In this document: piece by piece, positions 1 to 6,387 of the stretch
Numbering within the stretch: the first letter of the stretch is position 1
Layout: every line of letters begins with the position of its first letter
Origin: JBDKJS01 sp039806065
Lineage (GTDB): Bacteria > Bacteroidota > Bacteroidia > AKYH767-A > 2013-40CM-41-45
Length of the DNA: 9,355 bases
Reading direction: 5' to 3'
Assembly: GCA_039806065.1 (NCBI GenBank)
Contig: JBDKJS010000179.1
Coordinates: 1 to 9,355 of the forward strand
Notes under the pieces: generated by a model
What the model was told of the DNA's origin: nothing
What the model saw: only the letters and a program-made list of their open reading frames with translations
The model's database searches: none
Made by a program: the position numbers and the translations under genes

Positions 1-711
1 GATCAAGCGCAGTACCACTGCATTGCTAGATCGCCCTATTTGCCTCCGGCCAGCTATGCTTTGGTGCACAATACTAAGAGCGAACGTGGTGTGTATAGTT
101 TTTGTATGTGCCCCGGTGGCATTATTGCACCAGCCGCAACCGATACCCAACAGATAGTGGTAAACGGTTGGTCGCCAAGTAAACGAAACAACCCTTATGC
201 CAATAGCGGCATGGTGGTAACAGTGGATGAAAGAGAATTTGCTCCCTTTGGCGCTGATCCTTTAAGAGGATTGCGTTTTCAAAGTGCTGTGGAAGTTACG
301 GCTTTTGATGCTGGTGGTGGCCTATTAGTGGCCCCTGCACAGCGATTGGTAGATTTTGTGCAACATAAAATGAGTGAATCCTTACCCGATAATAGCTATA
401 TGCCCGGATTGCGATCAGTGCCACTTACGGAAGTATTGCCTTCCACCGTTTCAGCTGCTCTAAGAGATGGATTGCTAGCATTTAAATCAAAAATGAAAGG
501 ATACTATACCAATGATGCTGTGCTGGTAGCTACTGAATCAAGAACCAGTAGTCCAGTAAGAATTCCAAGAGACAAAAATTCTTTGGAGCATGTGACCGTT
601 GCTGGTTTATACCCTTGTGCCGAAGGGGCTGGATATGCAGGTGGCATTGTTTCGGCTGCCATAGATGGTATGAAATGTGCCAAACTCCTAGCCGAAAAAT
701 ATTTTTCTTAA
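1..711 (+). CDS. FAD-dependent dehydrogenase/oxidoreductase (COG2509 type), 3' part
   Basis: The reading frame is open from the first base of the window, so the gene begins upstream; a TTG at 40 is internal and not a credible start. The 236 visible residues are the C-terminal part of a protein usually a little over 500 residues long, so the N-terminal Rossmann FAD-binding part lies outside. Visible hallmarks are a Cys-rich segment YSFCMCPGG (residues 32-40) followed by IIAPAATDTQ, the WSPSKR segment (57-62), TESRTSSPVRIPRD (178-191), and the glycine-rich C-terminal flavin-contacting segment GLYPCAEGAGYAGGI (202-216). Family knowledge: these are uncharacterised FAD/NAD(P)-dependent dehydrogenases, presumably cytoplasmic, with no settled substrate. 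The stop TAA (709-711) overlaps the stop of the convergent RNA methyltransferase gene. Family assignment is fairly secure; the reaction is unknown. Confidence 0.85.
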   Translation, partial: DQAQYHCIARSPYLPPASYALVHNTKSERGVYSFCMCPGGIIAPAATDTQQIVVNGWSPSKRNNPYANSGMVVTVDEREFAPFGADPLRGLRFQSAVEVTAFDAGGGLLVAPAQRLVDFVQHKMSESLPDNSYMPGLRSVPLTEVLPSTVSAALRDGLLAFKSKMKGYYTNDAVLVATESRTSSPVRIPRDKNSLEHVTVAGLYPCAEGAGYAGGIVSAAIDGMKCAKLLAEKYFS

Positions 712-1457
712 AGAACCATTTTTAATTTAGCCATTACTATTCCAGCTGTGACTGCAGCATTTAACGACTCGGGTGCCACACCCTCACTAAAATTTGGAAT
801 GGCAATTGTTTGATCACATAATTGAAGCAATTGTTCACTAATACCATTTGCTTCGTTACCAATCAAGATGGCCGCCTTAGAAGGAAGGTTAAAAGATTGG
901 ATTGGTAATCCATTCATGGCAGTAGCGATACATTGATAGGATTCCAATTTCAATAAATGAAGGGCTGTTGTCAGATCAGTATAATGGATGTCAATAAAAA
1001 AAGAAGATCCCATGGCACTTTGAATTACCTTAGGATTATACACATCCACCGTATGATCATTGGCCAATATTTGTTTTATCCCAAACCAATGCGCCAATCG
1101 AATAATGGTTCCTAGATTGCCTGGATCACTAATTCCATCTAAAACTAGCAAGGGTGCTCCAATGGGTGCAAAGACTTTTGCCTCTGGCATCTGCACTAAT
1201 GCAAATACTGGCTGCGGATTTTTGAAACCTGAAAGTTTTTGCAATTCAGCAGTGGTAACTTCTTTTATTGAATCATGGGGAATGCTAATTCTATCAGAGT
1301 CAAAGTCAACAGTGGCAAAATATTGAACCACCTTATAATCCGACTTTTGCAACATTTCAATAGTTTTGTAACCTTCTACCAAAAATAACTTTTCTTGGTA
1401 CCTGTTCTTTACTTGGTGTAATCCATTTAATAGCGCGATCTGACTTTTGGTAAGCAT
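708..1457 (-). CDS. SpoU/TrmH-family RNA 2'-O-methyltransferase
   Basis: This 249-residue protein is a SPOUT-class, SAM-dependent RNA ribose methyltransferase acting in the cytoplasm on rRNA or tRNA. The N-terminal substrate-binding part contains LFLVEGYKTIEML (24-36). The catalytic domain shows the three SpoU motifs: DPGNLGTIIR (111-120, with the catalytic-type Asn and Arg), ILIGNEANGIS (197-207), and IPNFSEGVAPESLNAAV (220-236), which form the knotted SAM site. The gap between IP and ESLN in motif 3 is a few residues longer than in E. coli-type enzymes. Length fits the RlmB/TsnR-like group, but the sequence alone does not say which nucleotide is modified, so no symbol is given. ATG at 1457 is the first good start. 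The gene lies 21 bp after the metallophosphoesterase gene on the same strand, probably as the last gene of the pdxH operon. Its TAA stop overlaps the stop of the convergent dehydrogenase gene. Confidence 0.92.
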   Translation of the reverse strand: MLTKSQIALLNGLHQVKNRYQEKLFLVEGYKTIEMLQKSDYKVVQYFATVDFDSDRISIPHDSIKEVTTAELQKLSGFKNPQPVFALVQMPEAKVFAPIGAPLLVLDGISDPGNLGTIIRLAHWFGIKQILANDHTVDVYNPKVIQSAMGSSFFIDIHYTDLTTALHLLKLESYQCIATAMNGLPIQSFNLPSKAAILIGNEANGISEQLLQLCDQTIAIPNFSEGVAPESLNAAVTAGIVMAKLKMVL

Positions 1458-1478
1458 GCTGCAAGATAAATAAAACCA

Positions 1479-2723
1479 CTAAGCTTTTTGTAAGGTAACT
1501 ACTGTTATCTCAGGCATTATTCCTACCCTACCCGGATAGCCAATGAAGCCCAATCCCCTATTCACATAAAGGTATTGTTGGTTCTTTTCATAAAGTCCGG
1601 CCCATTGTTTATAAACATATTGAACTGGACTCCACTTGAATCCAGGTATTTCTATTCCAAACTGAAAACCATGTGTATGCCCACTAAGGGTAAGCGCTAC
1701 ATTAGAAAAATAGCGTTGCACTTCGGCTTCCCAATGCGATGGATCATGCGATAAGAGTATATTAAAATCTGTATTGATGCCTTTCATGGCTTGTTGCAAA
1801 TTGCCATACTTGGAGAAGTTGGCCCTTGCGCTCCAGTTTTCTACACCTACCAATCCTATTCGCGCTCCGTCTTTTTCAAAGTAATGGTGTTCGTTCAAGA
1901 GCAGTTTCCATCCGAAAGATTTTTGAAGTGCTTTTAACCTTCTTAGGTTTTCTTCCTTCTCAGGTAGCTGTGCTGCTGTGCGGTAATAATAATCGGCATA
2001 GTCATGGTTGCCCAACACGCTGAAAACACCATGTGGCGCCTTGAGGCGTTTAAAAGTTTCAGTAAATGGAACTGCTTCTGTATGTAAGTCGTTGACTAAA
2101 TCGCCTGTAAAAAAAATCGCATCGGGCTGCGCTGCTAGTACCAGATCAAATGCTTCATTCAAATGCTCGTCACTCATAAAACTACCCGAATGTATATCTG
2201 ACAATTGTACAAATTTAAAACCATTGAAAGCTTCAGGCAAGTGATCAAATCTTAAAATTACTTGCTTTACTTTGTATGAATAGGCTCCCTTGATCATTCC
2301 CCATGTCATGCTCACCAGCGGCACTGCTGATACCAGTCCTCCTAATTTCACTAAAAATCCAAGCCGCCCGATTGATTGACCACCGGTAGATTGCCCACTT
2401 CCTACCTTGCTCACGCCCCACCTTAGCAATCGCACCACATCATCTATCAAAAGAAAAGTACTCAACAATAATTTAGAAAAGTATACTATTACAATCATGG
2501 CAAATAGATAGGTTCGCAATGCCTTTGGCCAGGTGTGCCAATCAATAAATGCCGCCACTATGAGCGTGCCTATACTTATGCATGTCAATGCCCAATAAGA
2601 ATAATGAATAATTTTTTGGGTAGCAGCGCTTCTATCTTGTACTAAAAATTTAATTCCTTGAAATGCATATATATCAATCCCTAGTAATACTAATAGGATG
2701 ATTAAAAATCTGAAGTTGAACAT
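1479..2723 (-). CDS. Membrane-anchored calcineurin-like metallophosphoesterase (YaeI/YkuE type)
   Basis: The 414-residue protein begins with about four hydrophobic segments (roughly 5-22, 40-60, 70-94 and 122-138) followed by a metallophosphoesterase domain from about residue 168. The di-metal site is complete: SDIHSG (175-180), TGDLVND (206-212), LGNHDY (237-242), LLSHDPSHW (323-331) and SGHTHGFQ (347-354), with NRGLG (388-392) near the end. Family knowledge: this arrangement matches the YaeI/YkuE branch of calcineurin-like phosphoesterases, some of which act on lipid-linked phosphates such as UDP-diacylglucosamine. The substrate here cannot be deduced. The four-helix anchor implies that the catalytic domain works at the cytoplasmic membrane; which face is not certain. 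The start is ATG at 2723, immediately before the first hydrophobic helix. The gene lies 37 bp after pdxH and 21 bp before the RNA methyltransferase gene, consistent with one transcript. Confidence 0.92.
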   Translation of the reverse strand: MFNFRFLIILLVLLGIDIYAFQGIKFLVQDRSAATQKIIHYSYWALTCISIGTLIVAAFIDWHTWPKALRTYLFAMIVIVYFSKLLLSTFLLIDDVVRLLRWGVSKVGSGQSTGGQSIGRLGFLVKLGGLVSAVPLVSMTWGMIKGAYSYKVKQVILRFDHLPEAFNGFKFVQLSDIHSGSFMSDEHLNEAFDLVLAAQPDAIFFTGDLVNDLHTEAVPFTETFKRLKAPHGVFSVLGNHDYADYYYRTAAQLPEKEENLRRLKALQKSFGWKLLLNEHHYFEKDGARIGLVGVENWSARANFSKYGNLQQAMKGINTDFNILLSHDPSHWEAEVQRYFSNVALTLSGHTHGFQFGIEIPGFKWSPVQYVYKQWAGLYEKNQQYLYVNRGLGFIGYPGRVGIMPEITVVTLQKA

Positions 2724-2760
2724 ATTTTTTTAATGACGAAGTCTCTTAATGGTTATTGTA

Positions 2761-3411
2761 TCACGGACTTAGTCTTTCTATTTTCCATTTGTAATTTACC
2801 TTGAAGTAACGCAACCGATCATGCAGTCTATTGGGCCGGCCTTGCCAAAATTCTAGAGCTTCTGGCTTCAATACATATCCACCCCAATGGTCGGGTCTTG
2901 GAACCTGATAGCTGCCAAAAAACTTTTCAAAATGTTTGAAGTTGTCTTCTAATTCCTTTCTGCTTTTTAGTACCATGCTTTGGGCCGATGCCCATGCCCC
3001 TACTTGACTTTCGCGCGGCCTAGAATGAAAGTATGCATCACTTTGTGCTGATGGTACCTTGGTAACCAACCCTTTTATACGCACCTGCCGTTGCAATTCA
3101 GGCCAAAAAAAATTAATTGCTCCACGTGCATTTTTAGCAAAAGCCATCCCTTTGGCACTGTGGTAGTTGGTGTAAAAAACGAAGCCCTTGTCACTCACCT
3201 CACGAAGCAATACAATTCTGCTATCAGGAAAACCTTCACCATCTATACTGCATATGGTCATCGCATTGGGCTCATCCATTCCTGATCGATAAGCCTCCTT
3301 AAGCCACTTTTCAAAAAAATTGATTGGCGATGGATCTAAATTTTTTTCATCTAATTTTTTTAATGCGTATTGTTTTCTAAAATTGGCAACTTGATTTTTT
3401 TTAACTGTCAT
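2761..3411 (-). CDS. pdxH: Pyridoxamine/pyridoxine 5'-phosphate oxidase
   Basis: PdxH is the FMN-dependent cytoplasmic oxidase that converts pyridoxine or pyridoxamine 5'-phosphate to pyridoxal 5'-phosphate, with O2 as electron acceptor, the last step of vitamin B6 synthesis and salvage. At 216 residues the length is normal. Visible features are the FMN-binding stretch SRIVLLREV and GFVFYTNYHSAKG (64-88), QVRIKGLVTKV (109-119), SRPRESQVGAWAS (130-142), and the family signature LEFWQGRPNRLHDR (186-199), followed by the conserved RLSP C-terminus. No key residue appears missing. ATG at 3411 gives the usual N-terminal extension. It is probably the first gene of an operon with the metallophosphoesterase (37 bp away) and the RNA methyltransferase. 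A TAnnTTTG box lies about 25 bp upstream on the same strand. Confidence 0.97.
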   Translation of the reverse strand: MTVKKNQVANFRKQYALKKLDEKNLDPSPINFFEKWLKEAYRSGMDEPNAMTICSIDGEGFPDSRIVLLREVSDKGFVFYTNYHSAKGMAFAKNARGAINFFWPELQRQVRIKGLVTKVPSAQSDAYFHSRPRESQVGAWASAQSMVLKSRKELEDNFKHFEKFFGSYQVPRPDHWGGYVLKPEALEFWQGRPNRLHDRLRYFKVNYKWKIERLSP

Positions 3412-3435
3412 GGGTGGTTACTTTTTTTTAGTTCC

Positions 3436-3443
3436 CAAATATA
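3436..3443 (-). promoter_or_regulatory. Candidate -7 promoter box for the pdxH operon
   Basis: Read on the minus strand this is TATATTTG, a full match to the Bacteroidota -7 consensus TAnnTTTG. Transcription would begin near 3430, giving a leader of about 20 bases that is A-rich before the ATG, a common arrangement in this phylum. No convincing TTG -33 element is present at the expected distance (about 19-21 bases), which lowers confidence. A TAAGTTTG on the opposite strand at 3499-3506 shows that such boxes can also occur without an obvious gene to serve. Confidence 0.45.
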
Positions 3444-3511
3444 ATCCAATTCATTTTGGATACGCACCTCGGGCAATTTGATTTATTCAACTCAATGGTA
3501 AGTTTGAAAAA

Positions 3512-4045
3512 TTATTGGTGCTCTAGCACTTTTATTATTTCGGAACTGTGACGAAGGTTATGAATGTTTTTAATAATATGTAAAATGATTCCTTGCTCGC
3601 TGATAATAAAAGTGGTTCTATTGGTGCCACTAAAGGTGCTTCCTAAAAATTTTATTTCGTCATACACCCCGAACTTTTTAACTACTTGTTTTTGCGCATC
3701 GGCCAAAAGATCGAATGGAAATTGCTTCTTGGCAACAAAGGCTGCGTGCGAGTTTACGCCATCAGTACTGATGCCAAAAATTTTAAGCTGATGTTGTTGG
3801 AGTAATTTGTATTCGTCACGAATGTTACACAATTGTGTGGTACAGCCCAAAGTGAAATCTTTTGGATAGAAGATCAACACCACCTTGTGGCCTCGGAGGT
3901 GCTTCAATGTTACTATTTTGTTTTCCTGATTGGGCAATTCGAAATCTGGGGCCATGTCTCCTGCCTTCAAGCCATTACCCTTTGATGGAATAATTTTAGA
4001 AAGAAGGGTATAAATACCCAATCGGAATAGTTGATGGATGGCCAT
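3512..4045 (-). CDS. bcp: Thiol peroxidase, BCP/PrxQ-type peroxiredoxin
   Basis: This is an atypical 2-Cys peroxiredoxin of the BCP/PrxQ group, a cytoplasmic enzyme reducing hydrogen peroxide and organic hydroperoxides with electrons from thioredoxin or a similar donor. In the 177-residue form starting at ATG 4045, the thioredoxin fold starts at LKAGDMAPDFELP (26-38). The active site PKDFTLGCTTQLC (61-73) carries the peroxidatic Cys68 and, five residues later, the resolving Cys73 typical of BCP; the catalytic Arg is in NRTTF (Arg143). The frame can be extended to a TTG at 4078, but the ATG is the better start. Either way the protein has about 25 or more residues before the fold, including a hydrophobic stretch FRLGIYTLLSKIIP, where ordinary BCPs begin almost directly. 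It is separated from pdxH by 100 bp and is divergent from yqgE. Confidence 0.9.
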   Translation of the reverse strand: MAIHQLFRLGIYTLLSKIIPSKGNGLKAGDMAPDFELPNQENKIVTLKHLRGHKVVLIFYPKDFTLGCTTQLCNIRDEYKLLQQHQLKIFGISTDGVNSHAAFVAKKQFPFDLLADAQKQVVKKFGVYDEIKFLGSTFSGTNRTTFIISEQGIILHIIKNIHNLRHSSEIIKVLEHQ

Positions 4046-4150
4046 GAATTGTGTAAGCTTTATAAATGAATCGGTCAAACAGTTAACCCTTGCTTTAAGT
4101 AAAAGTTTGCAATAATCAACAATAATACTGGCTTTTTAAATCTGAATCGA

Positions 4151-4172
4151 TGTAAAAACCGTAATTTTTACA
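4151..4172. repeat. 8-bp perfect inverted repeat upstream of yqgE
   Basis: TGTAAAAA at 4151-4158 is followed by six bases and its exact reverse complement TTTTTACA at 4165-4172. The element ends nine bases before the yqgE ATG. It could be a repressor operator, a hairpin in the yqgE leader, or chance in AT-rich DNA. The stem is too AT-rich, and too close to the start codon, for a classical terminator of the gene set in which it lies. No regulator binding this sequence is recognisable. Confidence 0.5.
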
Positions 4173-4181
4173 AATCAACAC

Positions 4182-4748
4182 ATGAAAAGAATTGTACAAC
4201 TAGAACCTGGTGTAGGTAGAATTTTAGTATCAGAACCTTTTTTATTAGATAGCTATTTTAAACGTTCTGTAATATTGCTTGGCGAACACAGCCAGGAGGG
4301 CACCATTGGCTTTATCCTTAATAAGCCAACTGATCTTCAACTCAATGATGCTTTGGAGGATTTTCCCCCTTTCAACGTACCCTTATATTTTGGCGGTCCT
4401 GTGCAAACAGATACCATTCATTTTCTTCATACCATTGGTCATAGGCTGGAAGGTAGCAAAGAAATTCTTCCCGGTATTTTCTGGGGTGGCAGCTTGGATA
4501 TGTTAAAGCTCTTGATAGAAACCAACCAAGTGAGCAAATCTGCCATTCGTTTTTTCGCTGGCTATAGTGGTTGGGAACCAGACCAGCTCCATGAAGAATT
4601 GATTGGCAAAACATGGCTCATAAGCAAAGGTAAGGCTGAATTTGCATTCAATGAACATCCTGATGAATTGTGGGGAGAGGTGCTCAAGAGCATGGGAAGC
4701 AACTATGCTGTGCTGGCCAACTTTCCTGAAGATCCTTCGCTCAACTAA
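4182..4748 (+). CDS. YqgE/AlgH family protein (UPF0301, DUF179)
   Basis: The 188-residue protein matches the YqgE/AlgH family across its length. Markers are the N-terminal GRILVSEPFLLDSYFKRSV (12-30), GTIGFILNKPT (40-50), PLYFGGPVQTDTIHFLHT (67-84), the GYSGWEPDQLHEEL segment (127-140) and TWLI (144-147). Family knowledge: these are small soluble alpha/beta proteins of unsettled function. AlgH was named for an effect on alginate regulation in Pseudomonas, and no catalytic site is established. There is no signal peptide or membrane helix, so it is cytoplasmic. ATG at 4182 is the only sensible start and is preceded by an 8-bp inverted repeat. Its TAA stop (4746-4748) overlaps by 4 bp the TAG stop of the convergent HNH-AP2 gene, leaving no room for a terminator between them. 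Confidence 0.95.
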   Translation: MKRIVQLEPGVGRILVSEPFLLDSYFKRSVILLGEHSQEGTIGFILNKPTDLQLNDALEDFPPFNVPLYFGGPVQTDTIHFLHTIGHRLEGSKEILPGIFWGGSLDMLKLLIETNQVSKSAIRFFAGYSGWEPDQLHEELIGKTWLISKGKAEFAFNEHPDELWGEVLKSMGSNYAVLANFPEDPSLN

Positions 4749-5437
4749 ACTTCTTCCGTTGGGGTACCTGTGCCTTCGTTGATATTGAATGTTTGATCGG
4801 GCAAATTAATTGGGTCACTAGGCTTTGCTTTAGGCTTTCTAAGGCGTGGCTTAATAGGCTCTAAACTTTGTAGCTTTTCAAATGGAATAGGAATACCCTC
4901 TTGGTTTGTTTTATTCAAACTCTTAGTACTTCCAAATAATTCAATTGATTTTTTATTGTATGCCAATGCAGCTTCCTCTGGTGTGGCAAAAGTGCCTAGG
5001 TAAATTTGCTTGATGCTATCAGATATCATGGCCACATATTTGCCATCAGGTGTTTTTCTTACACCTCTAAAACCCGTTTTATTTTTTGTTCCTATGGTAG
5101 CACGGCTCAAGTGAACCATATCCTCCCACTGCAAATTTTTTATTCTGCAATCTAATTTATCGCCATTAAGATGGTTTAAAAATAATTTTCGTCCTGCGGC
5201 TGGCTTAGATAAATAATTGGTGGCAATATAGGATGAAAGATAAATACTCTCTACCCTCGATTTACCATCATCATAACGAACCAATTTTTGAAACACCGGA
5301 ACACCACTGCTGTGCTCTCTTAAATTTTCAAATACTTTCCATTCTTTGAATTTTGGTAATGCACTGAGCGTTTCAAACACATCATGATCGAGCAATACAT
5401 ACTTATCTCCGTTTTTGATTTTAATTTTTATGATCAT
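4745..5437 (-). CDS. HNH-AP2 domain protein, homing-endonuclease-like, HNH site probably degenerate
   Basis: The 230 residues follow the layout of phage and homing-type HNH-AP2 proteins. The N-terminal strand region is NGDKYVLLDHDVFETL (9-24). An HNH_3-like core follows, with LNHLNGDKLDCRIKNLQW (87-104), and then an AP2/ERF DNA-binding domain at about 121-176 with TGFRGVRKTPDGKYVA (121-136), IYLGTFATPEEAALAYNKKS (145-164) and ELFGS (166-170). A Pro/Lys-rich, likely disordered tail runs from about 193 to the end. His89 and Asn101 of the HNH core are present. The Asp usually before the His is Asn88, the N of the usual LDNR is Cys97, and the downstream Asn expected near 110 is Leu110. The MHRL-like segment before the core has also lost its His. 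I infer it binds DNA but may not cut it. It sits alone between bshB1 and yqgE, with no adjacent recombinase or repeat. ATG at 5437 is the start. Confidence 0.85.
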   Translation of the reverse strand: MIIKIKIKNGDKYVLLDHDVFETLSALPKFKEWKVFENLREHSSGVPVFQKLVRYDDGKSRVESIYLSSYIATNYLSKPAAGRKLFLNHLNGDKLDCRIKNLQWEDMVHLSRATIGTKNKTGFRGVRKTPDGKYVAMISDSIKQIYLGTFATPEEAALAYNKKSIELFGSTKSLNKTNQEGIPIPFEKLQSLEPIKPRLRKPKAKPSDPINLPDQTFNINEGTGTPTEEV

Positions 5438-5486
5438 AAAAGCTGTACAGTTGAGGGCTGTAAGGGTTAGGTTTTTCGGTTTTGCC

Positions 5487-5494
5487 CAAATGTA
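5487..5494 (-). promoter_or_regulatory. Candidate -7 promoter box for the HNH-AP2 gene
   Basis: On the minus strand this reads TACATTTG, a full match to TAnnTTTG, placed about 50 bases before the ATG at 5437, which would give a leader of roughly 40-45 bases. The -33 region (around 5510-5520) has no clear TTG. A perfect 8-bp palindrome CTGTACAG lies between box and start at 5443-5450. The box suggests the gene has its own promoter instead of relying on bshB1 transcription across the 129-bp gap. Confidence 0.4.
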
Positions 5495-5566
5495 ATATGT
5501 TTAAGCCTCGAATAACATATTTAAAATCTTATTTATTAAACTAAAGCTGTTAATTGTGAAGGCTTG

Positions 5567-6277
5567 TTATTTTAGCTCAAAAAGGCTATTTATTCCTATC
5601 GGTCGGTGTACTGTAAAGCCTTCGCCATAGGCAGCATGAATGTTTCTACCCATCTCTGCAGCCCTGGCCCTCACAAATTCTAGAAAAGCCTTACTGCTTA
5701 TGGGTGTTTCTGGTTCGCTAGAATCAGGATCGTAAAACTGTGTTTTAAATGCTTTAATCGACTCCATCTTACCCTCCATCTGTTCCGAAATATCGATCAC
5801 CAAATCTGGTTTAATATACCTATCTTGTATGAAGTGGTACACCGCCCGCACTTTATGCGCCCCTAAAGATTGATTTTCCGATTTCACCTTTGGGAGTCCT
5901 GCTAAAAATACGCCCCTACTAACCAAAGTAGCAGCTCTGCCATGATCGGGATGCCTGTCGCTAATGGCATTGGCACATACTATCGCTGGCTGAAAGGTGC
6001 GCACAGCATCTACAATTTTTAGGAGATTGGCATGATCCACTTCAAAAAAGCCATCTTGCATCTTTAAATTTATTCTAGCAGTTAAACCCAATATGGCACT
6101 GCTGCGTGCCGCTTCTTCATACCTTGTTTTCGCGCTACCTCTAGTTCCCAGCTCACCTTCTGTTAAATCTACTATGGCCACTTTTTTTCCCATTGCCAGG
6201 TGTTTGAGTATGGTTCCACCACAGCCTAATTCTGCATCATCGGGATGCGCACCAAATACTAAGAGGTCAACCTTCAT
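5567..6277 (-). CDS. bshB1: Bacillithiol biosynthesis deacetylase BshB1
   Basis: BshB1 is a zinc-dependent LmbE/PIG-L-family deacetylase that removes the acetyl group from GlcNAc-malate to give GlcN-malate, the second step of bacillithiol synthesis, between BshA and BshC; it is cytoplasmic. The 236-residue length is normal. The zinc site is visible in FGAHPDDAELGCGG (8-21; His11, Asp14) and SDRHPDHGR (106-114; His112). Group-typical segments are DLTEGELGTRGSAKTRYEEA (37-56), YHFIQD (147-152), PDLVIDIS (157-164) and RAAEMGRNIHAAYGEGF (205-221). ATG at 6277 gives an N-terminus (MKVDLLVFGAHPDD) like that of other BshB1 proteins. bshA and bshC are not in the window, so the pathway genes are dispersed. 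It is divergent from the beta-CASP gene across 110 bp. The only promoter-like box on its strand in that gap (6298-6305, TATTTTAG) is imperfect. Confidence 0.93.
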   Translation of the reverse strand: MKVDLLVFGAHPDDAELGCGGTILKHLAMGKKVAIVDLTEGELGTRGSAKTRYEEAARSSAILGLTARINLKMQDGFFEVDHANLLKIVDAVRTFQPAIVCANAISDRHPDHGRAATLVSRGVFLAGLPKVKSENQSLGAHKVRAVYHFIQDRYIKPDLVIDISEQMEGKMESIKAFKTQFYDPDSSEPETPISSKAFLEFVRARAAEMGRNIHAAYGEGFTVHRPIGINSLFELK

Positions 6278-6332
6278 AATCTAATTTATTTAGCTTACTA
6301 AAATAATTAAGTCTATCACATCAATATTTTAA

Positions 6333-6340
6333 TAGCTTTG
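6333..6340 (+). promoter_or_regulatory. Candidate -7 promoter box for the beta-CASP gene
   Basis: TAGCTTTG is a full match to TAnnTTTG, 47 bases before the ATG at 6388, within the 110-bp divergent region shared with bshB1. A start of transcription near 6346 and a leader of about 40 bases would follow. No TTG -33 element is evident at the usual spacing. The SBBP gene further downstream may depend on the same promoter. Confidence 0.4.
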
Positions 6341-6387
6341 TTATTATCAACAGTCAGTATTAACAATCTATACAGCCATACATAATT

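Noticed and set aside
40..711. TTG at 40 as start of a complete 223-residue protein
   Set aside because: The frame is open and family-like upstream to base 1, and the protein lacks its FAD-binding N-terminal half, so the gene is simply cut by the window edge.
1060..1326. Plus-strand frame of 88 codons inside the RNA methyltransferase gene
   Set aside because: Antisense shadow of a conserved gene; the protein resembles nothing and has no supporting signals.
1826..2244. Two plus-strand frames inside the metallophosphoesterase gene
   Set aside because: Antisense shadows over conserved metal-site sequence, with no independent coding evidence.
4046..4078. TTG at 4078 as start of the peroxiredoxin
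   Set aside because: An in-frame ATG at 4045 already precedes the whole fold. The TTG adds 11 residues with no recognisable feature, though it cannot be fully excluded.
4372..4614. Minus-strand 80-codon frame, and a plus-strand alternative frame (4279-4506), within yqgE
   Set aside because: Both overlap the strongly conserved YqgE coding sequence and look like chance frames.
3512..6277. A peroxide/bacillithiol redox cluster formed by bcp and bshB1
   Set aside because: The genes are 1.5 kb apart with yqgE and the HNH-AP2 gene between them in mixed orientation, and no bshA, bshC or bacilliredoxin gene is present; proximity alone is weak.
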